Assembly (NCBI GenBank): GCA_963758025.1
Contig: CAVWUA010000007.1
Span: 273,342 to 337,341, forward strand
Direction of reading: 5' to 3'
Length of the DNA stretch: 64,000 nucleotides
Source of the DNA: CAVWUA01 sp963758025
Lineage (GTDB): Bacteria; Planctomycetota; Planctomycetia; Isosphaerales; Isosphaeraceae
A program made the translations under genes and the position numbers. Below, one piece after another: positions 31,387 through 42,275 of the stretch; positions within the stretch are counted from its first letter, which is position 1; each line of letters opens with the position of its first letter. The notes beneath the pieces were generated by a model, which was given only the letters and a program-made list of their open reading frames with translations, did not search any database and was not told the DNA's origin.

Positions 31387-32005
31387 TCAATCGAGCGGCT
31401 TGATCATCAGGTCCTTGTAGCGGACCTCCATCGGCGGGCCGACGTGAACCTGAAGCGCGATGATTCCGGTTTCGGGGAACTCGGGGTCCTCGCGGTCGAT
31501 GACCTTCGTGCCGTTGATCGTGATCACGGCGTGGTCCCCCTTGGCCTCGATGACGAACTCGTTCCAGTCGTCGGGCTTGACGATCTCCTTGGCCTTCTCC
31601 TCGGGATAGCGTTCCAGGATGCCCCGGCCGCGCTCCTCGTAGAGCAGGCCCCAGTAGCCGTCGGCGACGTCGGCCTGCGGACCGGAAACCGCGCCGTCGT
31701 CGGCCCTTTTGCTGCGGAACTGGATGCCGGAGTTCCCGTTACGGATCTTGACCTTGGCCTTGAGGATGAAATTCTTGTACGGTTTGTCCGTGACGAGGAA
31801 TTCGTTCTTCTTCAGGTTTCCCTGGGTCCGGCCGACGATCTCGCCGTCCTCGACCGTGAAGAGGGACTTGTCCTCGGGCTGAACCCAGCCGTCGAGGTTC
31901 TTCGCCGTTGAACAGCGGCTTGAAGCCGTTTTCGTCATCGGCCGGTCGAGCGGCCAAGGCGGTGAGGGCCAGGCAGGCAGCCAGGCCGAGCAGGCGTCGG
32001 GACAT
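31387..32005 (-). CDS. Secreted DUF1080 protein (one frameshift)
   Basis: ATG 32005 begins MSRRLLGLAACLALTALAA, a signal peptide. The frame breaks near 31906: GFKPLFNG should continue KNLDGWVQPEDKSLFTVED, and one extra G is enough to explain it. Beyond it are FEI-type sugar-fold motifs: NFILKAKVKIRNGNSGIQFR, ADGYWGLLYEERGRGIL and IIALQVHVGPPMEVRYKDL, all standard for DUF1080. The corrected length is about 205 residues, shorter than the first DUF1080 protein (273). It is followed by a terminator. Confidence 0.85.
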
Positions 32006-32205
32006 CAATTGGTTCTCCCTGTTGTCGAGCCATGTTCCCGGCATTCCTTCGAGAAACGGACGGAATGCCGCGCAAGGCGATTGTGCCCGCCGGGACGCGG
32101 CCGGTCAATCGTCCGGTGGTCTGGGCAGAGGCGATCCGTGCGGTTAGAATCGTCCGATCAAGCCATCCAACCCAGGAATCGAACCCCCGCCCAAGAGTCC
32201 CCCGT

Positions 32206-33208
32206 ATGGCCTTCGCGGACGATCTCCAACAGTTCGGACCCGATGTCTCGACCGCCGTTTCCCTGGACGAGGCGCGGGCCTACTGCGCCCGCTTGACGGC
32301 CACGCACTACGAGAATTTCAGCGTCGTCACCTGGCTGACGCCCCGCGCGCTCCGGCCGGCGTTTCAGAGCGTGTACAGTTTCTGCCGATGGTCCGACGAC
32401 CTGGGGGACGAGGTCGGTGACCGTCAGCGCTCCCGAGAACTGCTCGCCTGGTGGCGCGGCGAATTGCGGCGGATGTACGAGGGGAAGGCACGCCATCCCG
32501 TCATGGTGGCCCTGGCCGAGACGGTGCGTGAATACGAGATCCCGATCGCGCCGTTCGAGGCCCTGATCTCGGCGTTCGAGCAGGATCAGGAGGTGCTCGC
32601 GTACGAGACGTATCCGCAACTGGCCGACTACTGCACCCGATCCGCCAACCCGGTCGGGCACCTCGTCCTGTATCTGGGCCGTTCGTACAACGAGGAGAAT
32701 GCCCGGCTGTCCGATTGCACGTGCACGGCCCTGCAACTGGCGAACTTCTGGCAGGACGTGGCCCGCGACATGGACATCGGCCGGATCTACCTGCCCGCCG
32801 AGGATCGGGAGCGGTTCGGCGTGACCGTGGAGGATTTGCAAAACCGGCGGTTCTCGCAACGGTACGCGGATCTCCTGCGGTTCGAGGTGGAGCGGACCCG
32901 CGACCTGTTCGCGGAAGGCTGGCCGCTGGTCGGAACGGATGCCGAGGGCCCTGGCCGTGGATGTCGATCTCTTCACCCGAGGTGGGCTGGCGATTCTGGA
33001 CCGGATCGAGGCTCAAGGGTTCGACACGCTGACGCATCGGCCCGAGGTCAGCAAGCGGGCGAAGGTCGGTTTGCTCTTGCGAGCCTTGCTCGGTCAGTCG
33101 GGCTTGTGGACGCCTCGAAGCAAGCGGCCGGTTCGCGTCCCGAGTCGTACGGCGCCGGCAACCTATCAAACCGGCACAGCCGCGTCCGTTGGGGAGAGGT
33201 CGTCGTGA
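32206..33208 (+). CDS. hpnC: Squalene synthesis protein HpnC (one frameshift)
   Basis: Converts presqualene diphosphate to hydroxysqualene in the HpnCDE route (known for the family). The two aspartate-rich motifs are CRWSDDLGDEVGD and NFWQDVARDMDIGRIYLP. The N-terminus MAFADDLQQFGPD begins at ATG 32206. The frame breaks near 32935, after EGWPLVG; the adjoining frame continues MPRALAVDVDLFTRGGLAIL, and the stop TGA at 33206-33208 overlaps the hpnD start (GTGA). It has about 333 residues. The operon order C-D-E fits hopanoid-producing bacteria. Confidence 0.92.
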
Positions 33209-34081
33209 GCGAGGCGAACCTGCGAGCCAGCGACGAGTTTTGCCGACGGCTCTCCCGGCGCGAGGCCCGGAACTTCTATTACAGCTTCCTCGTCCTGCCT
33301 CCCGAGCGCCGTCGCTCGATGTGCGCTCTGTATGCCTTCATGCGGCACACGGACGACCTGGCCGATGAGCCGGGAGAGGTCGCCGACAAGCGGGCCGCGC
33401 TGGAAACCTGGCGTGCCGATCTCGACCGCGCCCTGGAGGGTCAGCCCGACGCCTGGCCCGGCTTGCCCGCCCTGGCGCACGCGGTCCATCGCCACGGGAT
33501 TCCCCCGAAATACCTGCACGAGGTCATCGACGGCGTGGCGATGGACCTGGAGCCCCGGCCGTTCCCGACGTTCGAGGATCTGTACGCCTACTGCTACCGG
33601 GTGGCCTCGGCGGTGGGACTCTGTTGTCTGCATATCTGGGGATATCGGTCCGAAGGGGGCCGGGCCGAGTCGCTGGCCGAGTCGTGCGGGATTGCCTTGC
33701 AACTGACGAACATCCTCCGCGACGTCCGCGAGGATGCGCCAGCTTGGCCGGGTCTATCTTCCGCGAGAGGACCTGGACCGTTTTGGCGTCCGAGTGGAGG
33801 ATCTCGCGGCGTCTCGGCCTGACGAACGTCTGCGACGGCTGTTCGAATTCGAGGGGCGTCGCGCCTATGATTACTATGAGGAGGCCCGCGCCCTGGCCCG
33901 GCTGGTCGCGCCGGTCGGTCGTCCGATGCTGGGGGCGATCGTCGGCATTTACCGGGCCTTGCTCGATGAGATCGTGCGGCGGGACTATGACGTCCTTGCC
34001 GGCCGGATCTCGCTCTCTCCGTGGCGGAAGACGACGATCACCCTCAAGGCCCTTGCCGGCGGTCGGTTGGTCCAATCATGA
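33205..34081 (+). CDS. hpnD: Presqualene diphosphate synthase HpnD (one frameshift)
   Basis: Condenses two farnesyl diphosphates to presqualene diphosphate. GTG 33205 follows GGAGAGG and overlaps the hpnC stop. ARNFYYSFLVLPPERRRSM and MRHTDDLADEPG hold the first Asp-rich motif. LTNILRDVREDA is the second. The frame breaks near 33735; QLGRVYLPREDLDRFGV continues in the next frame. The stop TGA overlaps the hpnE ATG (ATGA). It has about 292 residues. Paralogous with HpnC, as is usual. Confidence 0.92.
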
Positions 34082-35604
34082 GCGGTTCCCTTCCTGACAC
34101 AGAGGTTCCCGGCGTGGCGGCGACATTCCGAAAACCTCCCGAGCCGCACGTCGTCATCGTCGGGGGCGGCCTGGCGGGCCTGGCGGCGGCCTCAGCCCTG
34201 GTGAACCGGGGTCTGCGAATCACCTTGCTGGAAAGCCGTCCGCGGCTAGGTGGGCGTGCCAGCTCCTTCAACGACCCGGCGACCGGTGAGCCGGTCGATA
34301 ACTGCCAGCACGTCAGTATGGCGTGCTGCACGAACCTCGCCGACTTCTGCACCCGGGTCGGAACCCGCGACCTGTTCCGTCGGGAGCCGGCGGTCGTCTT
34401 CCTCGGGCCGGACGGTCGTCGCTCTCGGCTCGAAGCCGGCGTTTTGCCCGCGCCGCTCCATCTGGCCGGGAGCTTTCTGAAGGCGAATTACCTTTCCTGG
34501 GGCGACAAGCTGAGGGTCGCGTATGGCCTGGCCTGTCTGCGTTCCGACCGGGGGGACCGGCCGGGCGAGCCGTTCGCCGAGTGGCTCCTGCGGCACGGTC
34601 AGAACGCGCGGACGATCACGAAGTACTGGGGCACCGTGCTCATCTCCGCGCTCAACGAGCGCCTGGAGCAGATGGATGTCGGCCACGCCCGCAAGGTCTT
34701 CATCGACGGGTTCCTCCGCAACCGCGAGGGGTTCGCGATGGAGATTCCGCTCGTGCCGCTCGGCGAGTTGTACGGCACGAGGCTCGAAGACTGGCTCCGC
34801 CGGCACCGGGTGGACGTGCGCCTGACGACCGGCGTGCGGTCGGCCGAGATCGACGACGAGGGGGCCGTGACCGGGGTGACACTCCGATCGGGAGAGACGA
34901 TTCCCGCCGATTTCGTCGTCCTGACCGTCCCGTTCGACCGCGTCTCCGCGCTTTTGCCCGAGTCGGCCCGACCGCTGGTTCCGGCCCTGGAGGGCTTGGA
35001 GGCGTTCCGCGCATCGCCGATCACCGGGGTCCACTTCTGGTTCGATCGGCCGGTCTGTCCGCTGGACCACGCCGTCACGGTCGGTCGGTTGATCCAGTGG
35101 GTCTTCAACCACACGGCCTTGCAAGGCCGGGAAGCGCCCGAAGGGGGCGGCCAGTATCTCCAACTGGTCATCAGCGCGTCGTATGACCTGCTGTCCCTGG
35201 ACAAGACCACGATCCGCGATGCCGCCCTGGCCGACCTGGCGGAACTCTGGCCGGCGGCGCGGGAGGCGAAACTCCTGCGCTGGTGGGTCGTGACCGAACA
35301 CGGCGCGACGTTCGCCGTCCGTCCCGGAATCGACGCCTATCGCCCCTCGCAACGCACACCCGTTGAGGGCCTCTTTCTCGGGGGTGACTGGACGGCGACC
35401 GGGTGGCCCGCCACGATGGAGGGGGCCGTCCGTTCGGGATATCTCGCCGCCGAGGGCATCCTGGACGACCTCAGCCAGCCCGAGCGTCTGGTTCAGCCCG
35501 ACCTGCCCGATGGCTTCCTTGCCCGGCTGCTCCTGGGCCCGGCATCCCCCTCGAAGCCGATCACTCAGCCCGTTCCACCCAGACCGGCTTCATCCTTGAC
35601 CTGA
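34078..35604 (+). CDS. hpnE: Hydroxysqualene dehydroxylase HpnE
   Basis: FAD-dependent enzyme that reduces hydroxysqualene to squalene. The dinucleotide-binding start is VVIVGGGLAGLAAASAL then ESRPRLGGRASS. The C-terminal FAD motif is LFLGGDWTATGWPATMEGA. At 508 residues it is slightly longer than average because of a 30-residue N-terminal tail. ATG 34078 overlaps the hpnD stop. No frame break. Its last 44 bases overlap the 3' end of a convergent ABC permease gene. Confidence 0.95.
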   Translation: MSGSLPDTEVPGVAATFRKPPEPHVVIVGGGLAGLAAASALVNRGLRITLLESRPRLGGRASSFNDPATGEPVDNCQHVSMACCTNLADFCTRVGTRDLFRREPAVVFLGPDGRRSRLEAGVLPAPLHLAGSFLKANYLSWGDKLRVAYGLACLRSDRGDRPGEPFAEWLLRHGQNARTITKYWGTVLISALNERLEQMDVGHARKVFIDGFLRNREGFAMEIPLVPLGELYGTRLEDWLRRHRVDVRLTTGVRSAEIDDEGAVTGVTLRSGETIPADFVVLTVPFDRVSALLPESARPLVPALEGLEAFRASPITGVHFWFDRPVCPLDHAVTVGRLIQWVFNHTALQGREAPEGGGQYLQLVISASYDLLSLDKTTIRDAALADLAELWPAAREAKLLRWWVVTEHGATFAVRPGIDAYRPSQRTPVEGLFLGGDWTATGWPATMEGAVRSGYLAAEGILDDLSQPERLVQPDLPDGFLARLLLGPASPSKPITQPVPPRPASSLT

Positions 35605-37298
35605 ACACGCCTCGGCCGGGGCGATCCGCCAGCCGATCGAGCCGCGCCAGCGACGAGCCGCTCAACAGGAACGCCGCGAGCGCGTACAGCGCCAAGTCCG
35701 AGACCAAACCATCCCAGGATGAAGATGGCTTGATAAACGTCGTTGTCGTTCCGGGGCGTGAACAGGAAGTATGGTGCATCGTCATACCCGAACAGCGATA
35801 ACCCGACGCTCCACAATGGCGACGGGAACGGGACCGTGCAACACATGTTCAGACTGATCAGGATGCCCAGGGTGACGGCCTGCGCTTTCCAGGTTGTTTT
35901 CGAACCGAGGGAAGTGCACGTTCCCAGAGAAAGAGCAAACCAGACATAGATACTCACTTCCAGGGCCACGATTCCCACCGCGATCGGATGAACCGCGCCC
36001 GTCAGTATCCCCGCGATCCAGAGCACAGCCAGGACGACGCCGAACCCCGCGGTCGCTCGGAGTACCCCGAGCTTCTTTCCCCGGAGAATCTCCGCGTGGT
36101 CCAGGGGGGTGCTCAGGAGGCTGATCCAGGTCTCCCCTTCCAGCTCGGACGTGATCGTGGATGCGGAGAGGCTTCCCAGAGCGAGCAACCAGAACGCCAG
36201 GAGAACCACGGTCATAACTCTTGTATAGAGGTTGAACTCTTCCCGTTGCCCTTCAAGAATTGCGAGCCCGCCGAAGTAACATAGGGATAGAAGTAATCCG
36301 CCGAGGAGAACCGCCGTGAACATCCGCACCAGAATGCGCATGATTCCCGGATTGCGGCTGGTGAATGCCTCTTTCCAGTACAACGGATTGTCGCCGATCG
36401 GCGGACGGGGAAAGAGGCGAGGGACGTAACGCCGCATGCGCTGGCCGCGCCCTTCAATCGAGCGGAACGACGGACGAAGCCGCCAGGCAGCGAGCAGGCC
36501 GAACACCATCCCCAGGATCGTCTGGATCGCCACCATCCTCCCGACGAGTGCCCAGTCCGTCGTCGGTGTTCCGGCGAAAATGCCGAAGGCCCGATTCATG
36601 ACCGAGATCGGGTTGGAATCCGCGACAGACTCAATCAACGCGCCCAACGCATCGGAAATTTCTTGTGGGATTCCCGGAGTGGCCGAGAGCAGGGTGGGCA
36701 GCGACGGAAAGACCACCAGCCAGACGAACACGACGAGATACGAGGCGGAGATGGCGTCCCGGGATCGCCGGCAGACGGTCGAGATAAGGGTACATAGCGC
36801 GGCCAGCAGAAAGGCCGTGGAGAACATCGCCGTGTAACAGGCCAGCAGGACGGGCGGCTCAATCCCGCCGACGAGCATCAAGAGACTGACCACCGGCAAG
36901 ACGATCGCCAGGTAAACGCCAATGTGAATCAACCGCGCGAACACCTTCCCCGCGATGATCTCCATGCCGGTCAATCGACTGGTCAGGAGATAATGCAGCG
37001 TCTTCCGTTGCCGCTCATCGGCGATGGCTCCCCCCGCCAGGGCCGGCGTGAGACCCAGAACCAAGGCCCCCTGGACGAGAATCAGGTTCAGGAAAATGCC
37101 GTGGCCGAACTCCGCCAGTTCCTGGGGCGAGAGAGCCTGCGCACGGTTTCCCGAGAAGAACGGGTTGATATACAGACTCGCATACTTCAGCGTGATCATT
37201 CCGAGAATGACAAGGCCGAACAGCGACCGTGCGACGTAGAGCCGGCGGTGCCGCGCGACCTTGGTCAGCTCGTAGCGGATCACGGACCCGAGCGGCAT
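35561..37298 (-). CDS. ABC-2-type membrane permease, paralogue of the next gene (one frameshift)
   Basis: About 579 residues from ATG 37298 (MPLGSVIRYELTKVARH). Two halves of about six helices each are split by a loop ending IGDNPLYWKEAFTSR. The cytoplasmic segment IADERQRKTLHYLLTSRLTG is the diagnostic ABC-2 signature of this group. The frame breaks near 35708; the true end is LYALAAFLLSGSSLARLDRL then KPVWVERAE, stopping at 35561 inside the hpnE end on the other strand. It sits 22 nt downstream of a paralogous permease gene, with no ATPase gene beside them. Confidence 0.85.
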
Positions 37299-37320
37299 GA
37301 TCGTTCCCCTCGTCGCGAGA

Positions 37321-39143
37321 TCAGACTTCCGTGGACGGTCCGAATGCTTTCTTCGGTTCCGGGGCCGGAACATTCCACAATGGAGGACGCGGACGGTCCA
37401 CGATCCGGTCGAACTCGAACATCGCGTTCAAGGTCAGGACCAAGGCCCCCATGCCATAGAGGATCAGGCTGAACAGGCACGTGAAGAGAAGCTGGCCACG
37501 ATGACTTCCCGGTCCGTAATAGCGCTGGGTTTCAAAACCAAGCAAGTTCCAGAGATCCGCATAGGACATGAGTGAGATGGCCGTGAGGAAGGGCGTGCAA
37601 CCGACGAGAAAGAAGACGGACTTGTCCGGCCCGAAGGGAATGCAGCACATCAGATAACCGACGTTCATCCCGAGCAGCAGGCCGACCGTCGTGGCCATCG
37701 CGCGGGTGGTATTTCGGGCACGCAACGAGAGAGCCGTCCCGAGTGCGGAAGCGAACCAGAGGTAAATCGTGTAATCGAGGGCCTGGGCAATCACCCCAAA
37801 GGGATGAATCGCCCCCGCCGCCAGGCCGATGCCCCAAAGAGTGACCAGGATGAAGAGAAAAAATCGGACGCTCCAGAAGGCGCCGAACATCTTGCCAGTG
37901 AGAATTTCCGCCCCCGAAAGCTCGGTGGTGATCAAACTGAGCCAGGTGTCTTCCTCGCGTTCCGAACTGACGGCGGCGGCGGCGGACGAGGCCACGGTCA
38001 ATCCGGTGATGACATAGAGGAACGTGGTGACGAATCGAAGAAAACTATTGAATTGATCGCGCGACGAGTAGCCGCCCGTGTAGCCGTATCCCATCCGGGC
38101 GACTTCTTCGAACGCCGGCGCGGCCGTCCGGTACGTCCAGTACACCAGGAAGCCTAGCCCGATCAGGATCAAGAGTTGTGCCAGCCAGCGCGTGGCGCCT
38201 CTGGATCTCGAGAAATGCATCTCTTTCCAGAGCATGGGATATTCGCCGCACGCGGGCCTGGGGAAGAGTCGTATGCCGTTGCGGAGCCAGGACAGGCGAG
38301 AGCTTCGGGTCGCGTCTCCCCCCTGGCGCGAAAGATCGGGCGTAACCTCCAGACGGCGATCAGGACGAACAGGGAGCCGAACGCCAGTTGAAGGCCCATC
38401 ATCCAGAGACTGCGATCCAGGAGAGAGTTCATCCATCTCGCACCGCCGGTCGGCATGGCGAGCGGGTAGAACGGATTGGATGCGAGAACCCATTGATTCA
38501 CGGGATTGATATAGGAGTGAATGATGGGCCAGTTGAACCGAAGCGGAACATCGAGCAGCCAGGGGATGATGAGCCAGAGCAACTCCAGACCGAAGACGCC
38601 GAGGATCGCCTCGCGAACGCGCCGCGAGTGAGTCGAAACCATCAGGCAGAGGCCGCAGAGGAAGAAGGCAATGGTGAGACTGCCGCATTCGGCCAGGAGA
38701 ATCAGGAGCGGGTCAATGCCACCGAAAAGGGTCAAGAGGCTGATGACCGGGAACCCGATCGCCAGGAAAATGCCAATGTGCAAGAGCCTCGCCAACAGCT
38801 TACCCAGGACGATCTCCGGGCTGGTCAACCGGCTGGCCAGAAGGTAATGAAGTGTCTTACGCTGTTTCTCATCGGCGATCACTCCGGCCACCAGAACGGG
38901 CGTCAGAACCAGGATCGCGACGATTTGCGCCGCGACGAGCGACGCGAAGCAGCTCTCGGCGAACCGGGCCATCTCCTGGATGCCGATTTTCTGTCCCTGA
39001 CGGAGTCTCCACCAGAACGAGGACTGATAGTTTTGCCAGAGAATCACCAGGAGGATCAGTCCGTACAAAGCCCGGACAAGGTAATAGCGGGGACGCCGAG
39101 AAGTCGTCAGTAATTCGAATTTGAAGACGGGGCCGGGCAGCAT
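37321..39143 (-). CDS. ABC-2-type membrane permease (one frameshift)
   Basis: About 607 residues from ATG 39143 (GAGGAAAAG upstream), starting MLPGPVFKFELLTTSRRPRY. It carries IADEKQRKTLHYLLASRLTS, nearly identical to the same segment in the downstream gene, and the middle loop ends GEYPMLWKEMHFSR, matching the paralogue's NPLYWKEAF. The frame breaks near 38285, inside the loop after REALA-type Arg/Glu residues. The second half has helices such as RFVTTFLYVITGLTVASSAA and SVRFFLFILVTLWGIGLAAG. Presumably it forms a heterodimer with its partner; the ATPase must be encoded elsewhere. Confidence 0.85.
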
Positions 39144-39349
39144 GCGCCTTTTCCTCGTAGCCTGAACGGAGGTTGGCTTCCACGATAAGCCAGCGCCGGA
39201 CCGATTGCCAACCGGTGGCCGGGGTCATTCGTTTCGTTGAGCGAAATCTTGGCACACCGACTGACTTTCCGTGCTGGACGGTTCGGGATATACTCCGACG
39301 GTCCAGGCCTTTTCCTTCAATAATCCGATCGCTTCGCAGGAGCCCGGTT

Positions 39350-40021
39350 GTGACCCGAACGTTTCCCCCCACTCACCTCGTCTTCTTCGGGCGTCCCGGC
39401 AGCGGAAAAAGCAGTCTCGCCGAAAAACTGGGTGAGGATTACGGTTACAAATTGATCCGCACCGGGGAGTTGCTGCGCACGGCGATCCGCCGGCAGGATC
39501 ATCTCGGCAAGCGGGTCGAGGTCCATCTCGCCAAAGGGGACCTCGTTCCCGACCGCTTGATCTTCGAGCTTCTCGAACAGAGCCTGGAAGCCCCAGGGAC
39601 CGAGAAACTCCTCTTCGACGGGTTCCCACGCACCCTGGGCCAGGTCGATCTCCTGGAGAAATTCGAGCAGAAGCTGGGTTTTCAGATCGAGGGTTACGTG
39701 GAAGTCGTGGTCAGCCGGAACGAAGCCGTCGCCCGGATGACGGGCCGTCGTGTGTGTCCTGTCTGCGGGGCCACATACCACGTCAAAAACAAACCGCCGA
39801 AGGTGGCCGAGACCTGCGACCTCGATGGGAACCGCCTGGTCGGCCGCCGGGACGATGTCGACGAGGTGATCGAGTTGAGACAGGATCTCTACGACAAGGA
39901 AACCGCTCCAGTTGCCGGTCACTATCATGCCCAGGTGCCCGAGCGTTTCCATCGGGTCAACGGCGAGCAACCCTTCGACGCCGTGTATGCCGAGACGTGC
40001 CGGGCCCTGGAGTCGCGTTGA
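39350..40021 (+). CDS. adk: Adenylate kinase with zinc-type lid
   Basis: Makes two ADP from ATP and AMP. GTG 39350 has GGAG 7 nt upstream; 223 residues. The phosphate loop is FFGRPGSGKSSLAEKL (Ser-Ser in place of the more usual Gly-Thr after Lys). The AMP site is RTGELLR and DGFPRTLGQ. The lid carries CPVCGATYH with the second pair as CDLDGN, so three Cys and one Asp would bind the metal, a known alternative to four Cys. RRDDVDEVIELR closes the lid. No secY or ribosomal genes adjoin, so this may be an extra or specialised copy. Confidence 0.9.
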   Translation: MTRTFPPTHLVFFGRPGSGKSSLAEKLGEDYGYKLIRTGELLRTAIRRQDHLGKRVEVHLAKGDLVPDRLIFELLEQSLEAPGTEKLLFDGFPRTLGQVDLLEKFEQKLGFQIEGYVEVVVSRNEAVARMTGRRVCPVCGATYHVKNKPPKVAETCDLDGNRLVGRRDDVDEVIELRQDLYDKETAPVAGHYHAQVPERFHRVNGEQPFDAVYAETCRALESR

Positions 40022-40059
40022 AACGACTCCAGATCCCGGATGCCATTGACCTGTTTCGC

Positions 40060-42159
40060 TCAATCGCTCTCTTTCGACGCAATGCGAAGGAAGGGCGATT
40101 CCCCTCCCAGCGTATCGCTCAACGCGGAAGTCCATTTCCAGGCCGACGCATGGTCCGTGTAGAGGACGACGGAACGAGGCGCCATCAACGCGACCACCTG
40201 GGGCATCTCCATGAAGCGTTCCAGGTTCAATAGCGCGGGCCCTTGTCGAACCGACTCGGGGGGGCTGGAAAGGATCACAGACGTCACCTGAGGCTCGAAG
40301 ATCGCCGCCATCAGAGCCACGGTTGACATCGCACCCTGGCCACAGAGGACCATTTTCGGATCGCCCACGTCTTCGACCTCTTGCAGGGCGGCGACCGCCC
40401 GGCGCGTGTCCCATGCCTGCATTCCGGCAAGGGTCTGGCCCAGCAGGGCGAAACGACGACGGATGTGGGTGTCCTTCTTTGCGTCCCAGGAGGTTGGCCC
40501 GACACCCCTCGGCGCGATGATAGCGATGGCGTTCCCTGGCTGATTCTCAAACGCATCGCGGTAGAGATGGAACGCATTCGCTTCCGCCTCGGATCGGGGG
40601 CGGAACGAGTCCGCCATGGGCGCCTCGGCCAGCCAGGACCAGCGTTTTTCCCAGGTGTCCTGGTCCACAACCTCGGCGGTCAGCTTGTTCAACTCCTTGT
40701 CGTCCGCATGAGTCAGGAGCCAGAGCGTGAGCCGGACGCCGTCTTGCGAGGTGAATTCGACCGCCCGGAGTCGAGATCCATCCTTACGCCTGTCTGTCGA
40801 AACCTGGAGATCGAGCGGCACGATCCCCGTTTCGGATGGCCAGCCAGGGAAGACCCGGGTGCGAAGTTGATCCTTGAGTTGTTTCTGAAGCTGATTCCAG
40901 GTGTTGGAATCCGAAGGTACGGCGATCGGCTCGGCCTTGGCCACGAAGGTCTCGTGTATCGTATCGTTCTGATTCCCCGGTGGAACCTCGTCCGGCTTCA
41001 GAACCTTGAGGTTCTCGATAGGGAGCTTCCGGTCCGGTTCCTCGATCGCGGAGAGAGGGACATCCTTGCCTTTCAACCACTTTTCGAAGAAGGCGAATGA
41101 GGGATGACGGATCTCCTCGGAATCGACGTGACCACCTGACCCAATCACGATGTCAAGCTTCTCACGAGCGTCGTACCATCCGTAAACGGTCTTCAACTGA
41201 TCGTAAATGCGCCGGACACCGGCCTCGGGGAAAATCGGGTCCTTGTCGGTGTTCTCGATCAAGAGAGCCTTGGGAGCAACCAGAGCGGCGAGAACGGTGA
41301 AATCCCAGCGGTAGGTGTTGATGAAGTACATGCAGTCGCAATGTCCTTCGATGACCCCATTGGGATGGGCCACGTCCGGGTTGCCGGCGACGACGTGGTT
41401 CCGCAAGTCGGTGATCCCAGCGACCGGCACCACGGCGGAGACCCGATCGTCGATCGCCCCCAGCCACCAAGAGGTGGCCCCACCGCCGGAACGGCCCGTC
41501 ACGCCGATGCGTTCTTTGTCCACCTCGGGCCGGGAGATGAGGTAATCAATGGCTCGGACGCCATTCCAGGCTTCCACCCCGGCCGAGGTATAGCCGCGAG
41601 ACTGCCACCACCACATCCCTTCGCGATACGTGCCGTGGTGCAAGCCGGGAAGCTCGCCGAGTTGAAGCGTATCGACGACCAGGCAGACGTAACCGTTGGC
41701 GGCATACCACTCCGCATGGTGCTGGTAATGGGCTTTGTTCCCGTAGATCACGCCGTTCTTCACGACGTTCGCGTGGCCGCAGACGTAGAGGATTGCCGGA
41801 AGCGGTTCCGTCACGTCCTTCGGCCGGTAGAGGTTGCCGGTGACGTACAGGCCGGGCCGGGACTGGAACAGCAGGTTCTCGACGACGAAGTCCGGTTGCT
41901 CGACCGTTCCCGTGATTCGAGCCTGAAGGTCCGTCTTTTCCGGCAAGGGGTCCAGGCCGAGCATTTCGAGAAGCTGGCGCTGAAGCTCGGGACGTCGGGA
42001 TTTCCACTCCTCGGCCGTCTGAATTCCAAGCAACGGCTGGGACGCGATCTTCGCGGTCTCTTCGCGGAAGTACGTGCCTAGCGGTGGCTCGTCCGCCCCG
42101 GCGTTCGTGCTCAGACAGAGCAACAATCCCAGAATAATCCAGGCATTCCTCTGAGTCAT
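40060..42159 (-). CDS. Large secreted alpha/beta hydrolase (acetyl xylan esterase-like)
   Basis: About 699 residues from ATG 42159 (GGAGAAG upstream) with leader WIILGLLLCLSTNAGA. The first half is an alpha/beta hydrolase of the acetyl-esterase/'dienelactone' kind: ERIGVTGRSGGGATSWWLG supplies the nucleophile elbow (G-x-S-x-G), and SGGHVDSEE is the likely His end. The second half (from about residue 410) repeats weaker hydrolase-like features: KMVLCGQGAMSTVALMAA and a non-canonical GQGA elbow with no serine, so it looks like a degenerate second domain. Probably acts on plant or algal polysaccharide outside the cell. Confidence 0.85.
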   Translation of the reverse strand: MTQRNAWIILGLLLCLSTNAGADEPPLGTYFREETAKIASQPLLGIQTAEEWKSRRPELQRQLLEMLGLDPLPEKTDLQARITGTVEQPDFVVENLLFQSRPGLYVTGNLYRPKDVTEPLPAILYVCGHANVVKNGVIYGNKAHYQHHAEWYAANGYVCLVVDTLQLGELPGLHHGTYREGMWWWQSRGYTSAGVEAWNGVRAIDYLISRPEVDKERIGVTGRSGGGATSWWLGAIDDRVSAVVPVAGITDLRNHVVAGNPDVAHPNGVIEGHCDCMYFINTYRWDFTVLAALVAPKALLIENTDKDPIFPEAGVRRIYDQLKTVYGWYDAREKLDIVIGSGGHVDSEEIRHPSFAFFEKWLKGKDVPLSAIEEPDRKLPIENLKVLKPDEVPPGNQNDTIHETFVAKAEPIAVPSDSNTWNQLQKQLKDQLRTRVFPGWPSETGIVPLDLQVSTDRRKDGSRLRAVEFTSQDGVRLTLWLLTHADDKELNKLTAEVVDQDTWEKRWSWLAEAPMADSFRPRSEAEANAFHLYRDAFENQPGNAIAIIAPRGVGPTSWDAKKDTHIRRRFALLGQTLAGMQAWDTRRAVAALQEVEDVGDPKMVLCGQGAMSTVALMAAIFEPQVTSVILSSPPESVRQGPALLNLERFMEMPQVVALMAPRSVVLYTDHASAWKWTSALSDTLGGESPFLRIASKESD

Positions 42160-42275
42160 CGGCTTCTCCGTTTGGTGAATGATCCGTTTAAGAATTCTCA
42201 AAAGGCGCACGTTCGTCGCACAAGCGGTTCACCATTGGACCCGCTTTCAACCCGCGCTCCAAGAAAAATCCCGGC

